A DNA stretch of 64,000 bases from Entoloma clypeatum (Eukaryota > Basidiomycota > Agaricomycetes > Agaricales > Entolomataceae). How positions within the stretch are numbered: the first letter of the stretch is position 1; each line of letters begins with the position of its first letter. Positions 34,367-45,651 of the stretch are shown here, one piece after another. The stretch lies in contig OY751491.1 of assembly GCA_963565915.1 (NCBI GenBank), forward strand, positions 4,340,001-4,404,000. Direction: 5' to 3'. Position numbers and translations under genes: made by a program. The notes below the pieces were generated by a model, which saw only the letters and a list, made by a program, of their open reading frames with translations, was not told the origin of the DNA and did not search any database.

Positions 34367-35029
34367 ATGGTCAAAGGTGTGTTTTGAACGACGAGGTTTC
34401 GTTCACTGTCGCTGACGATGCGCCGTTCTCGCAGTATACAAGCCCGGAAAAGTACAACATCCGTCGTTTATGAGATGATTCTGGGCTTACGAAGATTTAT
34501 CTTCTACACAGGTCGCAATCGTGTTGCAAGGCCGCCAAGCCGGCAAGAAGGTCGTCATCATCCAACAATCTGATGAAGGGACAAAGGACCGACCGTACCC
34601 ACATGCCATCGTCGCTGGCGTCGAGCGGTACCCCCGGAAAGTGACGAGACGTATGGGTCAGAAAAAGCTGGCGCGGAGGAGCAAGGTGAAGCCCTTCATC
34701 AAGGTAAGGTTTCTTTCCTCTCTGCTTTCTTTACCTTGCTCTCCGCGTTACAATGATGGATTAACTGTGATGCAGACCGTCAACTACTCCCACCTGTTCC
34801 CGACACGTTACGCTATTGAGTTGGAGGGACTGAAGGGGTCGGTGAAGAATGAGACGTTCCAGCAGCCTTCGCAGCGGGAGGATGCGAAGAAGGCGATCAA
34901 GGAGTTGTTGGAGGATCGCTACACGACCGGAAAGAACAAGTGGTTCTTCACGCCACTCAGGGTGAGTGTTTTGTCTGTTTTGCTGGTCTGTTCTGCATGC
35001 TGACGGTGTGGGGTACCTCGCAGTTCTGA
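34367..35029 (+). CDS. RPL27: 60S ribosomal protein eL27
   Basis: Five exons (34367-34376, 34435-34451, 34512-34703, 34776-34961, 35024-35029) give exactly 136 residues, the usual eL27 length. The sequence opens MVKVYKPGKVAIVLQGRQAG (KOW-type motif) and continues RPYPHAIVAGVERYPRKVTR, SKVKPFIK and KELLEDRYTTGKNKWFFTPL, ending in F. It is a structural protein of the large subunit. The first two exons are 10 and 17 nt, and the last is 6 nt (one Phe codon plus stop). The many introns near the 5' end are typical of fungal ribosomal protein genes. Confidence 0.95.
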
Positions 35030-35237
35030 ACGACGATGATGGGGCTCGTTGTTTTTTGGCCATGTCATATTAAAATTCCTGTATGCATCATGCCACATTG
35101 TCGCATTAAAACATGATTTCCACCTCGTGAAGTATGAGTATGTTTTGAATACAAATGTTTTTGATATGTTTTCTGTGTTTGGCTCCCCCAAACAACGACA
35201 TCTCTCTCCTTCAACAACTTTGAGGACGAGTTCGACG

Positions 35238-38200
35238 ATGCGCTCGACATTTCCTCGTTCTAGTCTTCTCGTTCTTGGACAAAACTCTGTCCAATCACTA
35301 GTGCCATCCACCCTCGTCTCCCAGGTTGAATCTCTCTTGGACAGCCATAGAATCCAGGATGCAGTGGACCTTGCAGACGCACAGCGGAAAAAGATCCAAG
35401 CCAACATTTCAATTGACTCGGACGAGGTACGCGGCGCACACTCCAGTCCCAGCGCACATTGTTCAATTTATTGATGACAGGCAGAAGAACTGCGCTATGT
35501 CTACCAACGGACAGGCTTCCAGTGTTTTATTGAGACACGGTTTGCGGAGGCGTTTGAGCACTTTTTCAATGGAGAACTGGACCCCCGGTTGGTCATCAGC
35601 TATTATCCCGAGTTGAGGGGATCACTGTTCACGGCGGACGACTCGATGGACGTCTTTGCGGGTGTGGCACAGCGAATGCCGCCTGAAGCCTCGGTTGAAG
35701 ATATAAGTAAGTCGTAGTCCCCCTTTGCACCAACCCCCAGTCACCCTTTCCTTTCCTTTCCTTTCCACATTTTGGGTTCGACTCCATTGACACGAAACCT
35801 CCTTTCCTCTCTGCCCATTCCGCCCAACCACCCTCCCCGTCACACTTTTCGCACCACGTTCCATGTCTTTCGGAACTGATCCACAAGTTGTGATGAACCT
35901 AGTCAGGAACTACTCCCCGCACCTCTCACCCAACACCCGCTCGGCGCCGCCGACGGCAGAGCTGAAAAAGATCCTGCTGGCAGAGGCGAACGAGAAGCTG
36001 GAGGTGTTTTTGAGGAGGTGGAGGAAGAGGAAAACAGTGGAGGTTGAGGATGCTGGCGGGTCCTCTTCGGTGGCAGTGGGGGCGGGGAAGAAGGTCTCGT
36101 TGGTGGTGAGTGACCTCATAAAAAGAAAGGCAATTTATATCTGATGACACGACCTAGGTCGTAGATACAATTTTGGTGAAGCTCTACGCTGAAGCCGAGA
36201 AAACACACGATTTATACATACTCCTCAACGAACCAAACCACATCGTCCCCGCAGAAGTCGAACCGGCCCTCAAGCGGACAGGACAGTACAATGCGCTGTG
36301 CATCCTCTACAAAGAACGCGGGGAGGATCTGAAGTCTCTGGAGGTCTGGGCAAAGTATGTTTTTTTTTCCCTTTGACAGAGAAGTTTGCTTACGGCTGTG
36401 GCAGAATCATCGAGGGCGAATGGACAGACGAGGATATCAAGGATCCGCTGTCCGATATGATTTCGCTGTTGACGGACAAGCGGGACCGGGCGCTGACGCG
36501 ACAGTGGGCGCTGTGGATGGTGAAACATGATCCTGAGCGTGGGCTCAAGGTACCGCCATGCTTCTCCCACGTTACGTTCAACCGCTTCTGATCATGTTCT
36601 CGTAAAACGTCAGCTACTGATGCCGGAAACAACGGGAAAGCGCCGTGAAAGGCCAGAAGAAGATCTGGCGCTTTTGGAAGAGATCAAGAAGGCGGATCCG
36701 GGTGCTGGGCTGCAGTTTTTGGAGTATCTGGTGTTGCAGAAGCGGAGTTCTGTGCGTGTTTCTCTTCCTTGGTTGTTGAAGAAGAAAAAATCAATGGTTG
36801 ACGTGTTGACGTCTTTTGGTCTAGTCCCGAGACCTGCATACTCAGCTGGCGTCCTCCTGTGTTGACCAGCTATGTACGGTGCTAGCGGACGACTCTGTGT
36901 CCAAACTGTGGCGAGCGAAAGGTTTGTCTCTTCGGCTTGTCATTCTATGGACTTCGTTTACTCATTTGTTTTTTCCTTTATACAGCGTCGTCCTACGCCT
37001 CAAGCCCGACTGACACGCCCTTCCTATCCTATTTTGCCGCAACGACGCCTGACTCTCCTTCAAAGCGTCTCCGGATCAAAACCATACTGCTCCTCTCTGG
37101 GTCGTCGCTGTACGACGCCGAAGCCATACGGCCGAAGATTGTAGAGCATCAGAAAGTGTTGAGACTCGAGTTGGCGGTCGTGGATGGGAAGGTCGGTCCC
37201 CCGCCCCCCCCCCCCCCCCCCTCCCCTTGTTCCGATCCACTCCTTTCTTTCGAAGATTCCGTTTTCTGACTGGTGTGTTTTTTTTTTGGGGGATTTTACA
37301 GCTGGGGGACCATCGCGCATGTTTGACGACGCTGGTGCATCACCTGCATGATGCCTCGTCTGCGGAGGCGTATTGCGTGCTCGGTGGTGGCGGGGCGGCG
37401 GTTGTGCCGCAGAGGGTGGTGAGGGCTCTGGCGGAGGGTGAGAAGTATTTGGAGGGGTGGGTGGGGGCGTTCTTCGGCGTTGGTGGTGGAGGGAGGGGTG
37501 GAGGCGGGGAGAAGGTGCTGTTGGTGGGTCAGAAATCGGGAGTGGATGAGGGTGTGAAGCGGGGGCTTTTGAAGCTCCTGTTGGAAGTTTACATGGTTGA
37601 TGGGTGGGTTTGATAATGCGAAACGATATTTTTGGAGTTTTTGGCTGTGCTGACACTTCTTTTTTTTTTTTGCCGTGTTGTAAGGGAGTCCAGCAGGAGC
37701 CGAGCGGCACAGGCGATGATCAACTCTCAAGCGGTGAACTTTGATGTTTTGGATGTACGTGATCTCCGTGGATTTTTTTCATTTTTTTTTTGTGAGGTGT
37801 GATATTGGCGGGCTGAATGGGGCCTTTTTTTTGTTCGGATGACAGGTCATTTCGCTTGTACCGCCGGATTGGCCGGTCAACGTCATGTCTTCATTCCTCG
37901 CGCGTTCATTACGGAGAACGTTGCATGTGCAGCATGAGGGGAAGATCATCAAGAGTATCGTTGCGGGTCAGAACCTTGAGGTTTGTCCTTCATAATGGGT
38001 ACTTTTGGAGGGGATTGACCTCACCTACTCCCCCGATTGCAGGTGAGAGAAAAGGCCTGGCTTAGGATCCGAGAAGAGGGCATGGTCATTGAGGAGCCAG
38101 CGGAGGATGAGGATGAGGGTGGAGGGGTTGAAGGGCGGGAGTATGATGAGAAGGGGGCTGCGGTGGTATCGGAGAAGGAGATGATGGTGCGGATGGAGAG

Positions 38201-38255
38201 TCAGGAGGTGGTGAAGAGGGTGGATGTGAGGGTGGAGGGGGGGGGAGGGCTATGA
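35238..38255 (+). CDS. VPS3/TGFBRAP1-like (Vps39 domain) protein lacking the CNH domain
   Basis: Twelve exons (35238-35426, 35481-35706, 35888-36105, 36158-36354, 36405-36549, 36614-36751, 36825-36921, 36986-37191, 37302-37603, 37685-37754, 37846-37980, 38043-38255) give 711 residues in one frame. It contains the Vps39/TGFBRAP1 domain 1 region (VDTILVKLYAEAEKTHDLYI; KRTGQYNALCILYKERGED) and domain 2 (VISLVPPDWPVNVMSSFLAR followed by SLRRTLHVQHEGKI). The family, a CORVET/HOPS tethering subunit of endosome and vacuole fusion, normally has an N-terminal CNH domain of 300 or more residues. Here the first exon starts inside the CNH end (LLVLGQNSVQSLVPSTLVSQ), 208 bp after eL27. The gene is thus either 5'-truncated or expressed as a short form. 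Confidence 0.75.
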
Positions 38256-38536
38256 TGAGCTCACGTAGGGCTTGCGATTCGCGATGTTACGTGTCGACTT
38301 GTGTTCATACTTACTTCTGGAGGGACCTTTGCAATGCTAGTTCAGACGAAATGTACAAAAATGTCTGCAAGGGTATAAGTATACCAGTCCATGGGTGGTG
38401 GCGATAATGAGAGCGATGGATATATATATAAACGTAGGTGTTCTGACTCAGGAGCTGTGCCTGACTCAAGATTTGTGTCTGGAATAGCAAGGCGAGTTAA
38501 TAGGTGGCGTCAGGTCGTGAACACATGAGTCCCGAC
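38256..38536. other. Intergenic, convergent 3' ends
   Basis: Contains a TATATATATAAA stretch near 38421. No gene seen. Confidence 0.5.
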
Positions 38537-39251
38537 TCACGGAGTGAAGATCCAGTGCGCCCACTCTTCCTGCCTGGTGAGATCGTCAAGGAACAGAGGT
38601 TCGTTTGGCTTGAGTCGGCGCATGCCCCACACAGTTGCGTCCTCTAGGGCTGCGATCCTGTTCGAGAAGGATCGAACGTCCGTCAGCGATACTACTACTA
38701 TCGTCTGGCGCGAAACCAGGAGGGAAGGAGGGGGGGGGGATAAACCGTACCTGTAATGGTTCCCTTCGACAATCATGTTCCAGAACTGCTTTTTTTCAGC
38801 GCGGACGGTGACGACCTGCCGACCGATGCGGCCGAGGTATTCTTTCGTCTCTATGTTCTGGATGCTGTAGGTGCCGCTCATCATGTCGATTTGTACATCC
38901 CACTGTGCGAGGAGGGCTGGTTGTCAGATTGTGAATATGGGTGGTCTGTGTGGGTTTATTATGTACCAGCTGGCTCCGTTTTGGAGTGTGTCCTAAAGGG
39001 ACACCAACGGCTGAGAGCAGAAAGGGGGGGAAAGGTTGGGTGAGTACGTTGTACGATGCGGAGAATTAGGATGAGGGGCAGAACTTGAACACACACACAC
39101 CTATGTTGACGGCGGGATGGGCCTGTTTCTTGTAATCAAGGACATATCCTTGGTTGCCCACATACTTGATGACATTGGTCCCGAGTGTAATGGCAGCGTT
39201 GACGGACAGAGCGCCCAGTGCGAAGATGGACAAAAAGAGGGAAATCTTCAT
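38537..39251 (-). CDS. Small secreted protein, unknown, possibly beta-trefoil-like
   Basis: Exons 39251-39101, 38992-38967 (26 nt), 38902-38751 and 38657-38537 give 149 residues. The signal peptide is MKISLFLSIFALGALSVNAA. The mature part reads VIKYVGNQGYVLDYKKQAHP, then WDVQIDMMSGTYSIQNIETK and EYLGRIGRQVVTV, and ends EEWAHWIFTP. The pattern of a strand ending in YSIQN-x-ETKEYLG resembles ricin-B/beta-trefoil repeats of basidiomycete secreted proteins, but I see no firm QxW motif. The 26-nt exon is chosen because it alone reconciles the phases of its neighbours. The fold and ligand are not known. Confidence 0.6.
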
Positions 39252-40150
39252 CGAGGGCTTTTCAATGATTTATTGTCGAAAACGAGTGGCCGGGGAGGGG
39301 GGGAAGAGGATACACGAGAACTTCTTTTCGGAGAATGGCAAATCGAATCAACATGTTTGAAGACTTGAGAAAGTCGAAACGCAAAGTGCCGAACGACTAC
39401 TACGGGTTATTTTGAGAGATGTTCTCATACGGTCTCTGATAGATGTATGTGTACATCACCAAATGCGGGAACTGTTATCGAATAAATCGTCCGTTCGGCA
39501 TCACACCGTTGCCTGCCTGACCGAAGAGAAAGAAGGAGTGGCGTGCGTCCCAGATAGCAATGTGTCGCCGCCGTCGTCCAACGAAGACCGTCGAAGCCAG
39601 CCTGGCAGGCCAAAGTTTTGGAACAAGAGAGAGAAAATGTCAGACTCATGTTTGTGAATCCTGCAGGCAGCCGTCCCTGATATTATTGTCATGGGGAGAA
39701 AAGACGCTGAATTGAATTCGTAAGCCGAAGCCGAAGCCGAACGGGCCGAAGCCGAAGAGGGCCCGAGTGTGAAGATGGGAATGTGTTCACGGAAAAGCCT
39801 CGGACAGAAACGACGGGAAGATGCCAAGGAGTAGATGACAGTTTGAGTAGGTGAAAGGAAGTACTAAGCAATACTGTTGGTGTGATGTAGATGCCCTCCA
39901 TATTGATGGCCCATACATATATGGACCCCCGTCTTGGCAGAGGGCTTTATGTTGGTTCTGAACAAGCTATGTATACCTTCTTTTCATTTTGGGGTACAAT
40001 GAGATGGTCCGAAGGTCTTCCACTCAAAGGCTAGTAGGTAATCTCTGAAGAAAGCCAGACAACTCAGTGGGAAAAGAGGGAACAATTCGTTCGCGAGAAA
40101 ACCAAAGGACACGAGCGTGTGTTGAAAAACTTCCTGTGAATCGATATGCG
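39252..40150. other. Intergenic
   Basis: Promoter region of the secreted-protein gene. An AAGCCGAAGCCG/AACGGGCCG short tandem (39721-39760) is the only structure noted. No gene recognised. Confidence 0.5.
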
Positions 40151-40397
40151 TTACTTCTTCCCCTCGCCGAATGACTCTCCACCTGCACCCCCTGCAGGAA
40201 CCTTGGCTCCTGCTCCATCAGCGCCCTTGTTAGAGTTCAACGCTCCGGCTGACTGCGCGCGAAATGCGATACGAAAGTGGGGTATTGGTTAGTACAAGCA
40301 TTGGAGAAAGGGGCGGCGGTGGCTTTGCTTAAACACAGACCTGGGAGGACTGGATCCTCGACGCGGCCGACGATGCCGTCGGAGTGTATTTGGGCAT
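40151..40397 (-). CDS. Tiny Ala/Gly-rich protein (52 aa), SMP/LEA-like
   Basis: Exons 40397-40341 and 40252-40151 (88-bp intron with good GT-AG sites) give 52 residues. It begins MPKYTPTASSAASRIQSSQ and continues SAGALNSNKGADGAGAKVPA to a KK end. The SAASRIQSSQ motif recalls the seed-maturation-protein-like (SMP/LEA) small proteins of fungi, which are hydrophilic and stress-associated. The similarity is by eye only. It is too short for ordinary ORF calling; exact codon phase across the intron supports it. Confidence 0.55.
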
Positions 40398-40845
40398 GAT
40401 AAAGTCAAATAAATCAAATTGAGGTGCAGCTAGTTGGATCGACGTGAGTCAAGGTGACAGCCGATGACACAAGGCCCATGCCTGCCTTGTTAAAGGTAGT
40501 ATTGGGGTTTGTCTGCTTGAGGTGATGGCTCTCCAGAGAGAATACGATGAGGTTTTTGAATGTTTCCTGGAGTATGACGTTTTGCCGTTTCGAATATTTC
40601 ACGGGCGGAGCCTGTCTCTTCTGAGAGATAAAGAAAGTTCGATAAGGTACAGGTCAGGCGCCTATATGTTTTTTTTTTCGACTCGTCTAGAGAGACCGAT
40701 ATTAAACTCTCGCATCTAGGTCCTGGGTAAATTTACCGTCCCCAGCTATGGTCCGCCCGCATTTTTTGAATAGGTCTCTGCCGTAGGGGTTTGTGGCTTT
40801 GTTCCGGTGAGTAAGGACAAGATACGCCTAGAGCCTGAGTTCATT

Positions 40846-41115
40846 TCAGCTCGTCATGACATCATCAATAGCGCCTTCAGAAGTAATGACGTGGGAACGA
40901 GGTAATGTTGGCTCACCGTTGATAGTTTCTTCCTGGAATGTTGTCCCATCCAATGATACTAGAGTTACCTTGTTGAGCGTAGAATCTTTCCAAGGGGGGG
41001 TGAACCATGGTGGTAAGTAATAGTTGAAGCTCGGAAGTATGTATGGCCAAACACGAACAAAGAACGCGATCAACGGTGTCACATGCATAGTCAGACCAAT
41101 AATTTCTCTCGACAT
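40846..41115 (-). CDS. Hypothetical, possibly spliced
   Basis: ATG at 41115, with an open frame reading MSREIIGLTMHVTPLIAFFV and LPPWFTPPWKDSTLNKVTLV. A good GTGAGC donor follows ETIN at about 40915, so the true gene may be spliced. A coding-like stretch on the same strand at about 40640-40490 (VKYSKRQNVILQETFKNLIV) could be a downstream exon. I do not recognise the protein. It is divergent from the dehydrogenase gene, about 125 bp apart. Confidence 0.35.
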   Translation of the reverse strand: MSREIIGLTMHVTPLIAFFVRVWPYILPSFNYYLPPWFTPPWKDSTLNKVTLVSLDGTTFQEETINGEPTLPRSHVITSEGAIDDVMTS

Positions 41116-41240
41116 TACGGCAGCCTGAGTCTAGCCCTGCGACTCGGAAGCCCGTCAACTATCCATTGATGAATGAAGACCGGAGCTTCCCGGCTTATCG
41201 CACCATCTCTTAGAGCATCGACATTCACCTGAACACGTCC

Positions 41241-43006
41241 ATGAAGGCAGTACGGTACTATGGTCCAGGTGATGTCCGAGTGGAGCAGATCGATGAACCT
41301 GTTCCTCAGAAAGGTCAGGTGAAAATCAAGGTTAGCCTTGACATCCCTCCTCAGGTTTTCCAGTCAAGCTAAGCTACAATTACAGATTGCATGGTACGCG
41401 CCTCTCAGACAGGACAAACCCCTTCTCTTTTTCCATTCATTTAAGAAATTCACTCGTACAGGAACGGAAGTCAGTAGCCATTTTATCTGCCTCCATAACA
41501 CCCCGTCTCCTATCCGCCGCCTGCATCAGTCTGTGGAAGCGATCTCCACGCATACATAGGCCCTGAGATCAAGTTCGCAACTTCAGTCCCGGATCCATTA
41601 TCTGGGGAATGTGTTCCTATCACTCTTGGACACGAGTATGTAAAAAAACCTTTTTTTACCCATTTTGCTCTCCCGCTGGTACTTAAGTCATCGATGACGT
41701 ACAGATTTTCTGGTACGATCGTTTCGCTCGGGCCGGAAGTCGATGAGACCCAGTGGAAATGTGGGCAAAACGTGGTGGTGTATGTCATTTCATTCGGTGT
41801 TTTGTACAGCTTACTATTGTTGACATCCTAAACCAGCGAACCTCTTGTTTCTTGCTTGAAGTGTCACGTATGTGAATCAGGCAGCAGGAACCTATGTCAT
41901 ATCATGAACACCATTGTATTGAATCAGTCGAATGTTGTTTTATAACGTTACTGATAGATTTTGGCAGGGTATTGGCGGCTGGGGTGGCGGTCTCGCCGAA
42001 TACGTCACGGTAGATGTCAAGCATGTTCATATCCTTCCTGCTGGTGTTCCATGTAAGATTTTTCGAACGATACTTATCACTGCTGGGAATGACTTATTTA
42101 CTTGTTATATCAGTGGAAGTTGGCGCATGTATTGAGCCGCTTGCTGTCGCTTGGCATGCCGTCAAGAGGTCTGGATTCGTCCAGGGTCAGTCTGCGCTAA
42201 TTCTGGGAGCTGGTCCGGTAAGTATAGATCATTTAATTATTAATTAAAATTTTTGAATGCAGGGCTTTCCCCCTTTATCGTTCGACCTCAAAGATTGGCA
42301 TTTTTCTCCTAAAAGTCCTGCGGTACGCACAAAAATAATGCCGTCATGGTGCAGATCTAAACTTTTCTTTGTCGAAGGTCTTTTGATTCCTCTACGACGA
42401 TCGTTATATCCGAGCCAGCTGTTCTTCGTCGCGACCAGGCCAACAAACATGGCGCTACGCATATCTTCAATCCCTTGGAGGTAGACATTCCCGAAGCCGT
42501 ATTAGGCGCCACGCAAGGACTCGGCGTCGACATCGCCTTCGACGCCGCTGGAGTGCAAGCGAGTATCGACGCGGCACTTCAATGCGTCCGTCCTCGGGGA
42601 GTCATTGTCAACGTCGCGGTCTGGAAACAAAGTCCGACGATAGATATGAATTTGATGGTGCTGAAGGAAGTTGTTCTAACCGGTGAAGATCTTGTCAAAC
42701 AATCTCTGCTCATGCTGGGCCTTTTTTTTTTTTAAATTTGACTGACTGTCCCAAAATCAGCCTCGATTGCGTATGACCGGGTCCATGCAGAACTCCTGAA
42801 GGCTATCGGGGATGGGAAGATTTCTGGCATAGAAGACCTGATTACTAGCAAGATAGCCATCGACGACGTGATCGAAAAGGGGTTTTTGGCTTTGTTGAAC
42901 GATAAAGACGCGCAGAGTACGTTGAATCTTCACGGCATGTGGGCGAGAAGAATGGAAGAACTGATAAGTACCTGAATTCACAGTGAAAATTCTGGTGCAT
43001 CCTTGA
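41241..43006 (+). CDS. Zinc-dependent (R,R)-butanediol/alcohol dehydrogenase (MDR family)
   Basis: Twelve exons (41241-41330, 41386-41393, 41462-41469, 41530-41635, 41705-41779, 41837-41915, 41968-42052, 42114-42217, 42294-42322, 42378-42682, 42761-42916, 42984-43006) give 355 residues, the family length. Catalytic zinc ligands are in NGICGSDLH and GHEFSGT. Structural zinc cysteines are in SCLKCHVCESGSRNLC (C-x2-C-x2-C-x7-C). The nucleotide-binding Rossmann turn is LGAGPIGIFLLKVL. These features fit NAD(P)-dependent oxidation of secondary alcohols such as 2,3-butanediol; the exact substrate is open. Exons 2 and 3 are only 8 nt each and together encode IAWNG. The acceptor at 42294 is required; the nearer one at 42263 breaks the Rossmann motif. 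Confidence 0.9.
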
Positions 43007-43936
43007 AAGTTCAATTAATATGTTTGTTTCGACTGCGATCTAGTGTGTTGTCCATATGACAATCGGTCTCTGTTCTGGAATGAACCGTTATCATACTCCT
43101 CAAGCTAAGCACGCAAGGGGTTATCTGAACGCAAACGTAGGCTCAGCCTTTGACCATCAAAGTCACCTGTCCCGAGTTCTCATTCCGAGTCCAGGTGGTA
43201 TTTCGGCCCGACTCGGACCCTGGCGAGGTATATATGCTGTAGGCTTACCTGCCGATTATCTTGGGGATTTAATATTAATATCGAACCTGCGCAGCTTGCG
43301 GAATTCGATCCCAGGACGCGCCACATACTCCCGAAAGTACGTTCCTTTTGGATTGCGATAAAGTCGTTATCTGTGGATGCCCTTCCACCACCACCACTGG
43401 TGGCCCAGGTTCTGTTCAGGAAGACCAAACTTTTTTTATGAATGTCGTGTTGGTTTTGTGTTGCTTTAATGTTTGCTTAACAGGGGGTCGATTCACATCT
43501 GCGATCTGTCCAGCCGCGGCGATTGCTGAGTTGCAACAGAAATACTATCTCATCTGGCTCTGGCCACGAGTGACGGGAGTGACTCGCATCCAGGGAAGAT
43601 CTTTGGACAGAGGTGGGTGAGACATGCTTAGTGGGGATAGGATAGGAGGCATGTTTCCACGCGTCACTCTTAGGGTGCTCAGGCTCTTTCGTCGCGCTTA
43701 TTGAAAATAGTAACAAAAACTTTGAAATGGCGGTCTAGACTGACGCGCGCCTCTTCGACGCAGAAACTCCGGGGTCCTAGCTTGGGTACGAGTTGACATC
43801 AGTTAAGTACTACTTACATTCACAAGTGATGAACGGAAAAGGAACCGGGCGACACTGAACAAGAAAAAAAAAAGAACATCTACCAAATAACACTGCAGCT
43901 CCTATCTATCCGAGTCGTCTCTCCCCCTTCCGACGA
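43007..43936. other. Intergenic
   Basis: An open frame at 43348-43620 (+) has no recognisable domain. Otherwise nothing seen. Confidence 0.45.
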
Positions 43937-44194
43937 CTACTTCTTTTTGGAGGCCTTTGCGGGTGGGGAAGAAGGCGCATCAGACGCGCCCTTCGCGGCT
44001 CCTCCTGCAACAGGCTTCGCGCCGACTTGAACTTTGGCTGTTGTCGGAGCTTTGGCGGTACCGACTTTCACCTGAGATTGCAGTGGTCAGTGGGTCGTGA
44101 GCATGGGTTTGAATAGGGAATAGGGAAGGCGTCTGGGACGACGTACCTGACCGGTGGCTTTCGACGCAGCGCTGGATGGTTTCTTTCCTGCCAT
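43937..44194 (-). CDS. Tiny Lys/Ala-rich protein (60 aa)
   Basis: Exons 44194-44147 and 44071-43937 (75-bp intron) give 60 residues: MAGKKPSSAASKATGQ, then VKVGTAKAPTTAKVQVGAKP and a C-terminus ending KASKKK. The composition (Lys, Ala, Pro, Ser) is histone-tail or LEA-like and probably disordered. No domain. Codon phase is kept across the intron. A small basic nuclear or stress protein is possible, but no function can be claimed. Confidence 0.5.
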
Positions 44195-45651
44195 TTGAAG
44201 TCTCTGTATTGCGTGAGCGAACGACGGGGACTGGTAAGAGAGATGGGGAGAGAGCGGTACCTGGTGAGGAATGTATCCGGGAGATGGCTGGCTAGACGAA
44301 GGTGTAAAGTTGGCTGAGATCCTGAAGCTCGCAAACCTAGCCTTTCCTCTTATACGGTCACGACTCGAACACTGTTCAAGCAGCAGAAACAGAGCAGCCA
44401 AACAAGCGCGAATTGTGCGACTCGCAAGGATGTAAAAAGCGCGGCGGGAGCGTCGGAATGAGTCGGAATCTATATGTCTGGAGCTCTTGTGGGAAGGCCT
44501 TGCTAGAATTCGATGCTGCTTCACCAACTGGAGATGGGAGGATGATTACGAGGCGATAGCACGATATGAGAAGATGGATGGTCAATTACGAAGGTTCAGC
44601 CAATACGGCGACGCATGTGTTCGTCCTCAATCTGGTAACTTTTGATCTCTGGAAGTGGCATTTGATTCGTGGTAGAGACCCGGGGTAAGAAAAGTTAATT
44701 ACAGGGGAATGTCTAGAAAACAAAAATTCGTATTAATGGAATGGCGAGGGAACTCATCAAGAGGTGGTGGCTCTAGGTAAGTGGATACAACATGCGTAAA
44801 GGGCGCCATCGAGGCAAACCGAGTATTGTAGTGTGTGTGTGTCTTCTAGTCGCTGAAGTTGGTGATCAAAAACGATTAATCGAGAAAGAACGTACATAAC
44901 TTACTTATAGATATGTAGTATAAATAGCATGACAGTCGGGAAGATAGATCATGGGTGAATCCGCCGTCTGGGGCGATGACGCCGAAGGTACGATGCTGCA
45001 GTCGTCCCACGGGGTGTCGCATCGCCATTTGCTCGCGACCATTTTGAGAGGAATGACAAAGCCCAGTTGGCAGGGGCGGCGCTCGTCGACCCAGAAGGTG
45101 AATCCGGCGTCCCTTGCGGGGATGTGGCACCAACAGCTAGGGATAGCGTGGCCGCAATGATGAGAGAACAGGAGAATCGCATGCTGAAGGGGTGCTTGTT
45201 GTAGTCGCTTTTACGGTGGTCGTTCTGACTACTGTGGGAGCGTCAGATAATTCTTGAAAAAGAGAGAAAAAAAAAACTCGTACCTTGTGGCCCTAGTGTG
45301 ACTTGCAAACGCACAGCGGCAATGAAAAGGGGGGATGAATCCTCGGGGGAGACTTTGTCGTTTAAGAGCTGATCTGAGACGGCCACGAGGCCCCTTTTTT
45401 TTTTTTTTTGCACCTCATTTTGGGACACGCTTCGCCCTGCACATCTATGACATACTGTACTCGGGGAACTTGGAGCGGGGAGTTTGGCGTGCAATCAATG
45501 ATCAGAATATCATGCTCCACATTGCTCAGGCTCACCGCTCGAACCTTGCCCCCACACTACCAAACAGTGCCAACCTAACCACCCTTGGAAACAAACAAGT
45601 ATCAATACTTCCGACGCCGTTGCACACGGCGAGCTCACATCTTCCTCTGCC
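44195..45651. other. Intergenic with a possible small secreted-protein relic
   Basis: A minus-strand ORF at 45182-44949 begins with a good signal-peptide-like MRFSCSLIIAATLSLAVGA. A second frame over the same bases reads CHIPARDAGFTFWVDERRPC and CDTPWDDCSIVPS, a cysteine-containing pattern more like a secreted domain. The two frames do not join by a visible intron, so it may be a frameshifted relic. A T-run lies at 45391-45410. Confidence 0.35.

Noticed and set aside
43285..43330. TTCGATCCC-containing stretch as a tRNA
   Set aside because: No matching A box or cloverleaf arms could be found around it. No tRNA or rRNA was recognised anywhere in the window.
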